Below are positions 16,337-27,097 of a stretch of DNA of 64,000 nucleotides, piece after piece. The DNA is from Bacteroidota bacterium (GTDB lineage: Bacteria; Bacteroidota; Bacteroidia; 2-12-FULL-35-15). Both the position numbers and the translations under genes were made by a program. The stretch covers positions 1 to 64,000 of the forward strand of contig JAJTCJ010000002.1 in NCBI GenBank assembly GCA_021323165.1, given 5' to 3'. How positions within the stretch are numbered: position 1 is the stretch's first letter; the number at the start of each line of letters is the position of its first letter. The notes beneath the pieces are model-generated. The model was not told the DNA's origin and searched no databases. It saw only the letters and a list, made by a program, of their open reading frames with translations.

Positions 16337-19327
16337 CTATTTATTATCTGTTAAGGGTATTGAGATCGTAACCAAAGTTCCTTCCGACTTATTCTCCTGA
16401 TCAGTTTTATCGGTATACTTCACTTCAATGTTTGTATTCTTTAAATAATTAATGATTTTTACTCTCTCTTCTGTATTACTAATACCCATTGATACTCTTT
16501 TTTCAGAAGAATGTTTCTTCATTTCATAAGAACGGTTTCTACCAATACCATTATCTTCAACTTCGATCAACAGCATAGATGTTACTAGTTTAAATCTCAG
16601 ATCCAGGTTTCCACCTTTTTCTTTTGGCCACAAACCATGCTGAATGGCATTCTCCACAAAAGGCTGAAGTAGCATTGTCGGAATATCGATTTGATCGGTA
16701 TCAAGCTCCGGATCGATAAACATATGGAAACTAAAATTGTGATCAACTCTTAATTGCTCCAGCTCCACATAAGAGGTAATTAAATTTATTGCATCTGTTA
16801 AAGGCATAAAACTCGAGGTAGAATGTTCAAGTGAAAGCCTGATCAGTTTAGAAAACTTTCCTAGATATTTACTTGCTTCTTCTTTTTCATCAGTGGCAAT
16901 AAATAATTTTATCGAATTCAAGCAGTTGAAAATAAAATGAGGATTCATTTGTCCCTGCAGCGCTTTAAGTTCAAGGGCTGCATAATTTCTGTTGATCTCC
17001 GTTTTTTCTTCTTCTTTTTTTCTGATACTTTTAATACGATAATAATTAAAAAGAAGCAGTGCAGCAGTAAGAAATACACCTATAGCAATATAAAACGGAA
17101 GTGATTTCCAGAATGGAAACGGTATACCAAAAGATACCGTTACTTCTTTATTCATATTTACATTCACACTGCCATAAATCCTGACATGAAATTTATAACG
17201 ACCCGGAGGAAGACCAAGATAACTTGCTACTCTTAATGCAGTTGGATCACTCCATTCCTGATCCTTACCATCAAGCTTGTATTGAAAGAGAATGTTCTTG
17301 GATTCTGTAAAAAAAGGTGCTGTGAAATGAAACTCTATCTTTTTAATATTACGGGGAATTTCCAGTGAATCGGTTTTGAAATATTTTGTTTCATCAACAA
17401 TAATATTTTCAATTTTCAATTCAGGAATGTAAGAATTTTTTAAAAGTGCTGCAGGATCAACGATTGCAACACCCGCTAAGGTTGGGAACCAAATACGGCC
17501 TTTTTCATCCTTCATTCCTGCCGGATGAAACCCACCCGTACATTCTGAATTTTTCAATCCATTTTCTTTTCCGAAATGATGTGTGTTCAGGAATACAGTT
17601 TCACCATCAGCGTATCGGTTAAGATCATTTCGTTTAACTGAATAGATCCCATGATCAGTACTGATCCAAAATGTACCGTAATTATCTTCCACAATACAGG
17701 ATATAAATTCATCCATAAAATTTTTCGATGCATTGAATGCGAAGAATTTATTATCTGCGAATCTGCTTAAGCCGCCTCCATAAGTAGCTATCCACATTGT
17801 ACCTTCATCATCTTCATATATGTATCGTATATCATTATGCGAGAGGCCGTCTTCAATTGTATAGATCCGGGTATTTCCATTCTCGATCATACCAAGCCCG
17901 TTCTTTGAACAGAACCATATCCTTCCTTGTTTATCCTGAATGATCTGTTTGATCGTCCCAATTTCTTTATTACCGTAAGGATTGAACTTTCCATTTTTGT
18001 AAAGCATTAAACCGGCATCCGTCCCTGCCCATATATTTCCGTCATTACTTTGAAAAATACTGAATACAATATTAAAAGCAGGATTTGCATGCACCGGGAA
18101 ATGTTCAAATACACCGTTCTTATATCGATATAGAAAGTTGCCGTAAGTTCCTATCCACAGATAATTATCTTTGTCCTCCATGAGAGACCAGACACATCCT
18201 GTTGTTTTATCAAACTCGGAAAATTTATTATCCTTGAATTGAGTAATCCCCTGACAAAAATTAGTAATGAGAATCCGTTTGTCACTCGTCTTTAATATAG
18301 CTCCAACTACATCTGACAGCAACCCTTCAGAGGAAGAATAACTGTAAAAGGTTTTAGCTTGCATTTTACAGATACCTACATCCGATGTACCAACCCATAT
18401 ATTACCTTCAAGATCCTTATAAACAATTGAGAGATTATTCGATGACAAACCCGTTGCAGTACTGTAATGCTTGCTATTCGAGCCTTTTAGATGTGTTAAC
18501 CCTCGCTTTGTCGTGACCCAGATCTCATTTTCATTGACAGGAAAAAAATCTGTAAGAGCACTTTCTTTGAATACTGAAGAAGGAACAGCATATTGTTGAA
18601 AAACACCATTCTTTTTCAAGTAAATACCTTTATCAGTATAGATCCATACCTCCTGATCCTTACTTTTTCTTGTAAGCAAAATTTTTCCTTCAACACCGGG
18701 TATTAAACTAAAGGATCTGTTTTTATATTTATAAAGGCCTTCTGATGTTCCGATTAACAATGAGGAATCTTTCGCAGAAAATATTATCTTATTTAATGTT
18801 TTGCCCGCAGGTAATTTAAATTGATTAACGAATGTTTTATTCTTTAAATAGAATATCTCATTATCTTCAGTTCCAACCATTAAAGAACCTTCCTCATTAA
18901 GCTCAATAGTTTTAATTATTTTCTTTTCATTGTTATTTATATTTAAAGTTTCAAACGTTTCATTTTCATACTTAAAAAGTTTTCCGTTAATAGTTGAGAA
19001 CCACAAAACTCCTTTATTATCCTGCAGAATGTACTTAACACTATTATTAGCAATCCCGGGAGTGTTGGAAGTATTGTAAAGCTTAAATTCTTGTCCGTCA
19101 TATCTAAGCAAACCATTAAAAGTTGCTATCCATAAAAATCCATCTTTGGCCTGAAAGATCCGCATTATGGTATTCTGAGGAAGTCCGTTTTCGGAGTTCC
19201 AGGTTTCCACCACATAATTGGCATTAACCTGTAAACTCTTATCAGAAATAAGCGGTATTTGCCCTTTTCCACAAAGGGAGATAAAAATAAAAAAGACGAT
19301 AAATAAGTACGCTCGGTAGAAGGGCAT
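16337..19327 (-). CDS. Two-component-propeller LytS-type sensor histidine kinase
   Basis: 996 residues. Signal peptide about 1-23. A periplasmic ligand-sensing part made of repeated propeller units follows (VWFSTINGKLFKYEN, IWVGTSDVGICKM, MWIATYGGGLSRF), to about residue 640. Then come a Y_Y_Y domain (about 655-735, QYKLDGKDQEWSDP), one membrane segment (about 745-768), and a LytS-type kinase core. That core has phospho-accepting His near 797 in MNPHFIFNCLNS and ATP-binding Asn in LLQPFVENAIQHG. In Bacteroidota such kinases sense extracellular cues and phosphorylate the paired LytTR regulator, which is the next gene. It diverges from the giant adhesin operon. Confidence 0.93.
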   Translation of the reverse strand: MPFYRAYLFIVFFIFISLCGKGQIPLISDKSLQVNANYVVETWNSENGLPQNTIMRIFQAKDGFLWIATFNGLLRYDGQEFKLYNTSNTPGIANNSVKYILQDNKGVLWFSTINGKLFKYENETFETLNINNNEKKIIKTIELNEEGSLMVGTEDNEIFYLKNKTFVNQFKLPAGKTLNKIIFSAKDSSLLIGTSEGLYKYKNRSFSLIPGVEGKILLTRKSKDQEVWIYTDKGIYLKKNGVFQQYAVPSSVFKESALTDFFPVNENEIWVTTKRGLTHLKGSNSKHYSTATGLSSNNLSIVYKDLEGNIWVGTSDVGICKMQAKTFYSYSSSEGLLSDVVGAILKTSDKRILITNFCQGITQFKDNKFSEFDKTTGCVWSLMEDKDNYLWIGTYGNFLYRYKNGVFEHFPVHANPAFNIVFSIFQSNDGNIWAGTDAGLMLYKNGKFNPYGNKEIGTIKQIIQDKQGRIWFCSKNGLGMIENGNTRIYTIEDGLSHNDIRYIYEDDEGTMWIATYGGGLSRFADNKFFAFNASKNFMDEFISCIVEDNYGTFWISTDHGIYSVKRNDLNRYADGETVFLNTHHFGKENGLKNSECTGGFHPAGMKDEKGRIWFPTLAGVAIVDPAALLKNSYIPELKIENIIVDETKYFKTDSLEIPRNIKKIEFHFTAPFFTESKNILFQYKLDGKDQEWSDPTALRVASYLGLPPGRYKFHVRIYGSVNVNMNKEVTVSFGIPFPFWKSLPFYIAIGVFLTAALLLFNYYRIKSIRKKEEEKTEINRNYAALELKALQGQMNPHFIFNCLNSIKLFIATDEKEEASKYLGKFSKLIRLSLEHSTSSFMPLTDAINLITSYVELEQLRVDHNFSFHMFIDPELDTDQIDIPTMLLQPFVENAIQHGLWPKEKGGNLDLRFKLVTSMLLIEVEDNGIGRNRSYEMKKHSSEKRVSMGISNTEERVKIINYLKNTNIEVKYTDKTDQENKSEGTLVTISIPLTDNK

Positions 19328-19638
19328 TTTATAGGCAGGCGTTAAAAAATTTGCACCAAAGTAAAGAAATTAAAAAAACATATTTAGATTTTTTATTGAT
19401 TCAATCAATGAAGTTATAGGTAATGTAGGACTTTTTGCCACAACCACCCACTCGCCTATTCAATAATCTACTCACTTATTCTTAAAACAACTCACTAATG
19501 AAATGGTGAAAATTTGACCACATTTTACGGGTAACTTTAGAAGAAATTAAACTCTGATACTTAAACAATACTACGCCAATAATCTCTAAAAAAGTGATTC
19601 TGTTGGCATATTTTTTTTCGAATTTATTAATTAAAATA
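19328..19638. other. 311-bp divergent regulatory region
   Basis: Lies between the LytS-type kinase gene and the adhesin operon. It holds a 7-1-7 palindrome ATTGATT-C-AATCAAT (19395-19409) and three 20-bp-spaced direct repeats (listed separately). T-rich sequence near 19610 may contain the adhesin promoter. I see no gene or stable RNA. The ORF-track start at 19594 would use part of it as coding sequence, which I reject. Confidence 0.6.
19453..19500. promoter_or_regulatory. Three direct repeats at exact 20-bp spacing (candidate LytTR operator)
   Basis: CGCCTATT (19453), CACTTATT (19473) and CACTAATG (19493), each preceded by CT in an ACTC context, occur at exactly 20-base intervals. They sit between a LytTR/kinase operon and a giant adhesin operon, and match the pair at 11163-11191. 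The spacing puts all copies on one face of the helix, as for LytTR sites. The regulator assignment is inference. Confidence 0.5.
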
Positions 19639-22600
19639 ATGACAAATCCATACAAGTCAGTAAAACAAACCCTTACTTTATTTTTCATCCTGATTACCCT
19701 GACCTCCAGCTCGGCAGTGTTTACAGGTGTTTATCAGGTAGGAAACTCTGCGCCATTATATACCAAGCTTAGCCAGGTAGCCGACTCTCTTTTTAATTCT
19801 ACTGTAACCGGTAATGTGATATTTGAGTTACAAGCAGACTATGACGGCTCAACTGGGGAAATTTTTCCCATATCATTCCGTCAGTATAATGTTTCAGGAG
19901 GCTCATGGACAGTTACTATCAGACCTGCAGCAGGAGTCACGGGTCGCATAACCTCCGGAGACCCGGGTTCAGGCTTACCTCTTATTCAATTTAATGGAAT
20001 TGATAATCTTATTCTTGATGGACGTGCCGGTGGGATAGGAAGCTCGGAGTGGACCATAAGAAACACACGAACACTTTCAGTCGTTGGTCCTGCTATTTCG
20101 CTTATTAATGATGCAACCTTTAATACTCTTAAATATCTTTCGATAGAAGGACAAAGTCCGGCAAGTACCGGACTTATTCTTTTTTCAACAAGTACCGGAA
20201 CAACAGGTAACAGCAACAACTCAATTAATTTTAATACTATTCATGACAGAACTGATGTGGCGGCCCCCCTTGGCATTGGGATCTATTCTGCAGGTTCTGT
20301 AACGGCAAGAAATAAAAACAACACTATAGATAATAATCACATTTATAACTGGAGTAATTTTGGCATCAACATAACTCCGACCGGTAATGGTGAAGGCTGG
20401 ACCATCAGCAACAATAATTTTTATAATACATTAAGTGCAAACACCAGCTCCCAAACTTCTATTCAATTCCTTGCAGGAGCCTCATCATTTTCCAATTTTA
20501 TCACATCTAATATCATTGGAGGTCAAACTGCAGGTGCATCAGGATCACCATGGATAAATTCATCCGCTGCAGCTTTTAACGGAATAATTGTTAACACGGG
20601 AATTTCCACTTCTACTGTTATTTCTAATAACGTGGTTAAGAATATCAATTTAACCAGTACAAGTATTGCAGCTTTTACCGGAATTTCATGCACCGCGGGA
20701 TCAGTAAACATACTTGATAATACAATCGGATCTTCAACCTCCTCAGATGGTATTTCATCAAGTGGTTCATCCACTGTTACAGGTATTAATATTTCCACAG
20801 CAGGAACTGCAGTTGTTCAAAATAATTACATTGGCAATCTGCTTTCTTCGGGACTAAGCACGGGTGCACAATTAAGAGGCATAGTAAGTTCAGGTACAGG
20901 TTCTTCTACTGTAAGTTCAAATACTATCACACAACTTTCCGGATCATCATCTTCAATAAGCAATACTACAGCAGCTTTATCAGGGATATACATTAACAGT
21001 GCTGCTGCATCACAGATCTATTCATTTAATTCCGTAAGCGGTTTACGATCATTAAATGGAACTGCAAATACAAATGTGCCTGCAATAACTATCAATAATG
21101 GAAGCGGCTTATTGCTTTCTAACAGGATCTTCGATATTTCAAATTCTTCCACAGGAACCAGCGCAGCCGTAATAGGAATTTATATTGGTACCGGTAACTG
21201 GGATTTAGTAAACAATATGATCTCCATTTCCAATTCGTTTGCGAATGATGTTTCAGTAAAAGGTATCTGGGATAATAACCCTTCAGGGGGCGATAATTAT
21301 TATTACAACACTATTTATATTTCCGGATCAGGAAATACTACTAACAGTACCTATGCTTTATTAAGAAGCGGGAACACATCAGTAAATATTAAAAATAATT
21401 TTCTTTATAATTCCCGCACCGGCACAATGAATTTTGCACTCGGGAATACTGCAGCTAATCCGGCTAATGGATGGCCGGCTGATGCTTCAAACAACAATTT
21501 TTTTGTCACAGCCCAGTCTTCAGTTGTTAACAACTGGAATAATTTAAGCGTATCATTTATAAACTGGAAAACCGAATCTCAATCAGATGTGTTTTCATAT
21601 TATTCTAACTCTGCTGCAATACCTTCTTCTGTATTCATTAATCCTGCTGCCGGAAATTTAAAGATCAATCCAACATTTGCGTCTGCAGCATCAAACCTTG
21701 AATCGCGAGGCAGAATCATTGCAGGATATACTACGGATTTCGAAAACGATGTTAGACCGGGACCTGCAGGATCTGTTAACGGAGGGGCATTCGCGCCTGA
21801 TATCGGAGCAGACGAATTTGATGGTGTACCATATATAAAAGATGTTGGAATAACTGCTCTTGCAGCTCCTTCTCCATTATCATGCCCTGGCTCATCTCAG
21901 CTTGTACAATTTACCCTGACCAACTTTGGACAGGCAATAAATCTTTCAACTGATAACATTACGATCAGCTCTTCAGTGACCGGTCCGAACGCACTTACTT
22001 TTTCTCCTGTTATTCTTAATTCGGGTACCCTGGCAGGCGGAGCAAGTATGACAATTACTGTTTCAGGTTCATACAATATGTCGGCCAGCGGAACTTATAC
22101 ATTTTATGCTAACTCAGTAGTTGCGGGCGACTCTTATATCAATAATGATTCTTTACCGCCTGTCTCAATCAGCTTGACACAAATTGTTACACTTCCTACG
22201 TCCGTAAGTTTCAGCGGTTATTCCGGATTAAATCTCAATACTGTTTTTCCTGACTGGATGGAATCATCCGGATTAACTCCAACAGGCAATACTTCTTTGT
22301 GGACCTCACAGGCTAACATGAACGCAGCAGGGAATACTTCTGCAAGGATCAATCTTTATTCTACTGGAAAAAGAGAATGGATCGTAGGCCCTAAATTTCA
22401 GGCTGGTCCAACCACAAAATTAAGATTCTCTGCTGCTGTTACCGCCAAAAACTCTGTTGTTACAGGAGCAACTATGGGATCTGATGATGCTGTTCAGGTA
22501 ATGTTATCTACCGATTGCGGTCAATCGTGGTTTCCTGTTTACACTATGAATAATCTTTCAAATTTACCTCTTCAGTTAACATCGCAGGTAGTACCTCTTG

Positions 22601-25600
22601 ATATGTATTCAGGACAACGCATTCTTGTTGCCTTTTATGCTACTGATGGTACAGTTGACAATATTGAAGATTATGATTTCCATATTGATAATGTTATCAT
22701 ATCCGATAATATAAATGGATTTGACCTTGGTGTTACAGCATTACTGAATCCCTTAACAACAGGGTGTTACAGCAGCAACGATACAATAAAAGTTACGCTC
22801 AGAAACTTCGGACCGGAAACAATCAATTTCGCTTCGGATAATGCAACTATTACGGCTAACGTGAACGGCCCATTGAATCAGGTGTTTACAAAAACACTTA
22901 ACTCTGGAACTATGGCGCCATGGTCAAGTATGACAGTGGTTGTTACTTCATCACTTAACCTTTCAACTCCTGGAACATACAGTATAGCAGCATATTCAAC
23001 TATTATTCCTGATTATGACTCAACCAACAATGCTATGGTTCCGCAGATCCGTACGAATTCATTTCCGATGACATTGCCTGACTACGTTGATTTTACAGGA
23101 TTTACAGGAGCTAACCTTTCTTCGGCATTTCCAAACTGGGAAGAAGCAACAGGCACAACACCAACAGGATCGACATCTTCATGGCTTTCTCAGACAGGAT
23201 TAAATTCTCCGGGAAATATTACAGCACGCGTAAATCTTTTAGGAACAACTAAAAGAGAATGGCTTGTAAGTAAAAAATTTGTTCCCACATCATCAACTCA
23301 ATTAAAGTTTTTTGCTGCAGTAACTAACGGAGGTTCTACAACTGTTGGCGATATTATGGGCTCAGATGATGCTGTAACTGTGATGATCTCAACCAATTGC
23401 GGGGTATCATGGTTCCCATCCTTCGCATTGAATGCTTCTAGCAATCTTTCAACCACTCTTCAGCCTTTCAGCGTTAACCTGGGAATGTATGCGGGTTCAG
23501 AGATCATGGTGGCATTTCTCGCAACTGATGGTCCTGTTGATAATGCAGAAACATATGATTTCCATCTGGATAATATTGAGATCCGCGATTTTCTTCCTAT
23601 CGACCTTGGTGCAAGAGTTCTTGTTTCTCCTGTTCCAAATGCGTGTACAGATAATTCTGAAACGATAGTTATCGGTATAAAGAATTTTGGTACTGACACA
23701 ATTGATCTGAGTATTACTTCTTTAAATCTTGGTGTTACAATTTCAGGTTCAAGTTCTCAAAGCTTTAACACTGTAGTTAATTCAGGTATCATTTATCCTG
23801 ATTCAGTTTTCAACGCAATTGCTACCACTTCTGCTAATTTCACTAACAGCGGTACACATGTTATTAATGCAACTGTTTCTATTGCTGGCGATGGAAACAA
23901 TTCAAATAACTCATTCATTTCCCCTGTTAATTATATAGCAACAACAGTTTCAAATTTTCCTTATACCGAAAGTTTTGAAACAACTGTAGCCGGCTGGTCA
24001 GTATCGCAGCTGGCAGGTACCGGTCAATGGAGTTATCTCAGCGGAGGAGGAACAAATCCTACGCTTTCTCCATTCAACGGATCAAAGATGGCTTTTTTTA
24101 ATTCGAATGCAAATACATTTGCAGGGGCAGTTTCACGTCTTACAACATCTTGTCTTAATTTGTCGAACCTTAATTCACCGCGACTTGAATTTTATTTATC
24201 ACAGAATAATTCATATCAATTTAACAAAGACAGTTTATTCGTTGTTGTTTCAACAGATGCGGGACTTACATGGAGCCAGAGCCTTTTATCTGTATCCCGA
24301 TACAACTCGACTTATTCAACACCGGGCTGGAAAAAGTTCTCAGTGTGCCTTGATCAATATGCAGGAATGCCGGGAATCAAGATAGGTTTCATCGCTAAGA
24401 GCGCATTCGGATCCAACATTTTTCTTGATGCTGTAACTATTTCAGAAACGCCTCAGCCTGTTTCAGGATTCATTAGTTCATCAGCGAACCTTCTTTGTGG
24501 TGGAATGAATACATTCCTGAATCTTTATTCATATTCAGGTAATATTCAGTGGCAGCAATCTGCAGATAATATCACATTCTATAATATCGCGGGAGCAACT
24601 CTTGATACTCTTACTTCACCTGCCATATCCGATACAACCTATTTCAGAGTGATAACAAGCATTAATAGTGTTTGTGTTGCAACGGACAGCTCTGCATCTA
24701 TCCAGGTTGATGTATTACCGGCACCTCAGATCGCACTTGGTTCTGATACTGTTATATGTGCAAACAATTATTTGCTGGATGCAGGTCCGCAAAATGCAGG
24801 AACAAGCTTTCAGTGGAATGATGGAAGCAGCGCTCAAACGCTTCTTGCAACTACATCAGGACAATATTATATTGTGGGAACGTCTCAATTTTTCTGTCAG
24901 ACAAGAGACACGATCAACATAACATTTAAGACACCTGTAGTTTTGAATGCAAGTCCGGATCAGACAATTTGCGAAGGTGATAACACTATACTTTCTGCAA
25001 CAGGCGGTTTCTCATATTTATGGAATACATCAGAAACTACAAGCTCTGTAATTGTTAATCCTCTTTCAGATTCCATTTATACTGTAACGGCTTTCGGCAC
25101 AAATGGATGCACTGCTACCGATTCTATAATAGTATATGTAAATCAAAATCCCATCGTTGATCTGGGAGCTGATACAACCTTATGCGGAGGTTCTCTGGTT
25201 CTTAACGGAGGTTCAGCTTCTAACACATATAACTGGAGTAATGGTGCTACAACACCTTCAATTAATGTTAGTTCTGGCGGACAATATTTTGTTGAAGCAA
25301 CATCAATAAATGGATGTATCTCTTCAGATACTATCATAGTTTCAATTTCTCCTGCCGTGACTGTTAATCTTGGAAGTGATATCAATCAGTGCGGTGGAAA
25401 TGTAACTTTAAATGCTGGTAATCCTGGTTCTTCATATAACTGGAGCAATGGATCTGTCAGCCAGACTATCGTAGTAAATTCCTCAGGAACTTATTACACA
25501 GCAGTTACAAACTCATCAGGATGTTCCGATACAGATACTATTCAGGTAACAATAAATCCAAATCCTGTTGTTGATCTCGGAGCTGATATTCAATCGTGCT

Positions 25601-26682
25601 CATCATCTGTAAACTTAACAACATCTGCATCCGGCAACTATATCTGGAATACAGGAGCTACGACATCTGGAATAACAGTGAATACCTCAGGAACATATTC
25701 TGTTTCGGTTGATCTGAATGGCTGTGTTGTATCCGATACGATCAGTGTAATTATTTCTAATCCTCCTTTCGTTAATCTTGGAGCAGATATTCAATCATGC
25801 AGCTCATCAATAATACTCGATGCCGGAAACAGCGGATCCATGTTCTTATGGAATACAGGTGCAACAGGACAAACATTAACGGTGATAACGAGCGGAACTT
25901 ATTTTGTTAACGTAACAGCATCAGGCGGCTGTACTGTTGCCGATTCTATATTGGTTACTATCAATCCAACAGTGGCTGCCAATGCCGGCCCGGACCTTTC
26001 GGTTTGCAGCGGAAATTCTGTTCAGCTTTCAGCAAGCGGTGGAACAAATTATTTGTGGAATAACACATTATCGGGAGCGAATATAACTGTAACACCTGTT
26101 AGTGATACTATCTTCACAGTAGTTGTAACTGATATAAATGGATGTACAGGGACCGACCAGCTGAATGTTTTTGTAAATGAAGGTCCCACTTCTGTTTTTA
26201 GTGTTTTTGCAGCAGGCACATCAATTACTACGAATAATAATTCACTTAATGCAAATTCAGTTGTCTGGGATTTCGGTGACGGTTCTGCATTTAATACCTC
26301 TTTTGCTCCATCACACACTTATATGTCGAATGGAACTTATGTGATCAGTCTGATAACAAGTAATAGCTGCGGTACTGATACTGCAACTTATGTGCTCAGT
26401 GTTGTAGGCACTGAAGAAGAAGAACTGCTTTCTAATTCAGTGAAGCTATTCCCTGTTCCAACATCAGGAATATTAAATGCGGAGATCTCGGCAGGTTTAT
26501 TCTCCACGATTTCCATAAAGTTAATTACACCTGACGGCCGTCTTATCGATGAGAAAAACTTTAGCGATACTTCAGCAGTCTCTGCTTCATTCGACCTTAC
26601 AGAATTATCCTCAGGAATATATTTCATGCAGATCTCTAACGAGAGAACGATCGTTAATAAAAAGATAATACTTCAAAAATGA
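19639..26682 (+). CDS. Giant T9SS type A adhesin with beta-helix, CARDB-like and Ig-like modules
   Basis: I choose the ATG at 19639 (2347 residues) because a signal peptide begins there (MTNPYKSVKQTLTLFF). The track's start adds 15 residues. Order: a right-handed beta-helix-like region (about 60-700, LDGRAGGIGSSEWTI, many N/S/T turns) closing with PDIGADEFDG. Then repeated units of a CARDB-like domain plus a jelly-roll (KREWIVGPKF, GSDDAVQVM, YDFHIDNV), a MAM-like domain and an Ig-like domain. About seven 70-residue modules follow (VDLGADTTLCGGSLVLNGG), then a PKD domain (WDFGDGS) and a type A sorting domain (LFPVPTSGILN...NKKIILQK). Probably a surface-attached adhesin. First gene of the operon; its stop overlaps the next start (ATGA). 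Confidence 0.88.
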   Translation: MTNPYKSVKQTLTLFFILITLTSSSAVFTGVYQVGNSAPLYTKLSQVADSLFNSTVTGNVIFELQADYDGSTGEIFPISFRQYNVSGGSWTVTIRPAAGVTGRITSGDPGSGLPLIQFNGIDNLILDGRAGGIGSSEWTIRNTRTLSVVGPAISLINDATFNTLKYLSIEGQSPASTGLILFSTSTGTTGNSNNSINFNTIHDRTDVAAPLGIGIYSAGSVTARNKNNTIDNNHIYNWSNFGINITPTGNGEGWTISNNNFYNTLSANTSSQTSIQFLAGASSFSNFITSNIIGGQTAGASGSPWINSSAAAFNGIIVNTGISTSTVISNNVVKNINLTSTSIAAFTGISCTAGSVNILDNTIGSSTSSDGISSSGSSTVTGINISTAGTAVVQNNYIGNLLSSGLSTGAQLRGIVSSGTGSSTVSSNTITQLSGSSSSISNTTAALSGIYINSAAASQIYSFNSVSGLRSLNGTANTNVPAITINNGSGLLLSNRIFDISNSSTGTSAAVIGIYIGTGNWDLVNNMISISNSFANDVSVKGIWDNNPSGGDNYYYNTIYISGSGNTTNSTYALLRSGNTSVNIKNNFLYNSRTGTMNFALGNTAANPANGWPADASNNNFFVTAQSSVVNNWNNLSVSFINWKTESQSDVFSYYSNSAAIPSSVFINPAAGNLKINPTFASAASNLESRGRIIAGYTTDFENDVRPGPAGSVNGGAFAPDIGADEFDGVPYIKDVGITALAAPSPLSCPGSSQLVQFTLTNFGQAINLSTDNITISSSVTGPNALTFSPVILNSGTLAGGASMTITVSGSYNMSASGTYTFYANSVVAGDSYINNDSLPPVSISLTQIVTLPTSVSFSGYSGLNLNTVFPDWMESSGLTPTGNTSLWTSQANMNAAGNTSARINLYSTGKREWIVGPKFQAGPTTKLRFSAAVTAKNSVVTGATMGSDDAVQVMLSTDCGQSWFPVYTMNNLSNLPLQLTSQVVPLDMYSGQRILVAFYATDGTVDNIEDYDFHIDNVIISDNINGFDLGVTALLNPLTTGCYSSNDTIKVTLRNFGPETINFASDNATITANVNGPLNQVFTKTLNSGTMAPWSSMTVVVTSSLNLSTPGTYSIAAYSTIIPDYDSTNNAMVPQIRTNSFPMTLPDYVDFTGFTGANLSSAFPNWEEATGTTPTGSTSSWLSQTGLNSPGNITARVNLLGTTKREWLVSKKFVPTSSTQLKFFAAVTNGGSTTVGDIMGSDDAVTVMISTNCGVSWFPSFALNASSNLSTTLQPFSVNLGMYAGSEIMVAFLATDGPVDNAETYDFHLDNIEIRDFLPIDLGARVLVSPVPNACTDNSETIVIGIKNFGTDTIDLSITSLNLGVTISGSSSQSFNTVVNSGIIYPDSVFNAIATTSANFTNSGTHVINATVSIAGDGNNSNNSFISPVNYIATTVSNFPYTESFETTVAGWSVSQLAGTGQWSYLSGGGTNPTLSPFNGSKMAFFNSNANTFAGAVSRLTTSCLNLSNLNSPRLEFYLSQNNSYQFNKDSLFVVVSTDAGLTWSQSLLSVSRYNSTYSTPGWKKFSVCLDQYAGMPGIKIGFIAKSAFGSNIFLDAVTISETPQPVSGFISSSANLLCGGMNTFLNLYSYSGNIQWQQSADNITFYNIAGATLDTLTSPAISDTTYFRVITSINSVCVATDSSASIQVDVLPAPQIALGSDTVICANNYLLDAGPQNAGTSFQWNDGSSAQTLLATTSGQYYIVGTSQFFCQTRDTINITFKTPVVLNASPDQTICEGDNTILSATGGFSYLWNTSETTSSVIVNPLSDSIYTVTAFGTNGCTATDSIIVYVNQNPIVDLGADTTLCGGSLVLNGGSASNTYNWSNGATTPSINVSSGGQYFVEATSINGCISSDTIIVSISPAVTVNLGSDINQCGGNVTLNAGNPGSSYNWSNGSVSQTIVVNSSGTYYTAVTNSSGCSDTDTIQVTINPNPVVDLGADIQSCSSSVNLTTSASGNYIWNTGATTSGITVNTSGTYSVSVDLNGCVVSDTISVIISNPPFVNLGADIQSCSSSIILDAGNSGSMFLWNTGATGQTLTVITSGTYFVNVTASGGCTVADSILVTINPTVAANAGPDLSVCSGNSVQLSASGGTNYLWNNTLSGANITVTPVSDTIFTVVVTDINGCTGTDQLNVFVNEGPTSVFSVFAAGTSITTNNNSLNANSVVWDFGDGSAFNTSFAPSHTYMSNGTYVISLITSNSCGTDTATYVLSVVGTEEEELLSNSVKLFPVPTSGILNAEISAGLFSTISIKLITPDGRLIDEKNFSDTSAVSASFDLTELSSGIYFMQISNERTIVNKKIILQK

Positions 26683-27080
26683 AAAATTTAAAAGCTGTAA
26701 TTAAGTGTGCGTTAGTTATTGCAGCCATGGCATTTTCATCAGAAAAAGCCCAAGCACAAAAACTTATTCTTGATCCACCTACCATGGAAAGAACTGTTTA
26801 TGAGAACCAGCAAAAACGACTTCGTCCGTTTGATGGCATCCTTGAAAAACATGTTTACAAGATTAACAAGATCAGTGGTAAAAGCCGTGAAAACCTTTTT
26901 GCTGAGATCAAAAAAAACAATCACGTTTCAACAGTAAATTCTGAAGATGATGCTATTATTATTTGGGTAAATAAAAGTGAGATGAAAGACGCTTCATACA
27001 TTCTGGGTCCCGCATTCGATGCTCATAAGGTCCCAATCATCAGTCATTATGTATTATTTTATTTAAAGGACAATCAATAG
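26679..27080 (+). CDS. Small exported protein of unknown function in adhesin operon
   Basis: 133 residues, signal peptide about 1-26 ending AQAQ. The mature part is about 107 residues, basic and mixed alpha/beta (LEKHVYKINKISGKSRENLF, DDAIIIWVNKSEMKDASYIL). It has no cysteine, no membrane segment and no T9SS sorting domain, so it should be periplasmic or in the envelope. It overlaps the preceding adhesin by four bases (ATGA) and its stop abuts the next gene, implying tight co-expression. I do not recognise the family. A chaperone or processing factor for the adhesins is possible from context only. Confidence 0.75.
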   Translation: MKNLKAVIKCALVIAAMAFSSEKAQAQKLILDPPTMERTVYENQQKRLRPFDGILEKHVYKINKISGKSRENLFAEIKKNNHVSTVNSEDDAIIIWVNKSEMKDASYILGPAFDAHKVPIISHYVLFYLKDNQ

Positions 27081-27097
27081 TGAACCAAAAAATAAAA

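Noticed and set aside
19594-19638. Extended start of the first giant adhesin
   Set aside because: The added MILLAYFFSNLLIKI sequence precedes a complete signal peptide starting at 19639, and the extension lies in AT-rich promoter-like DNA.
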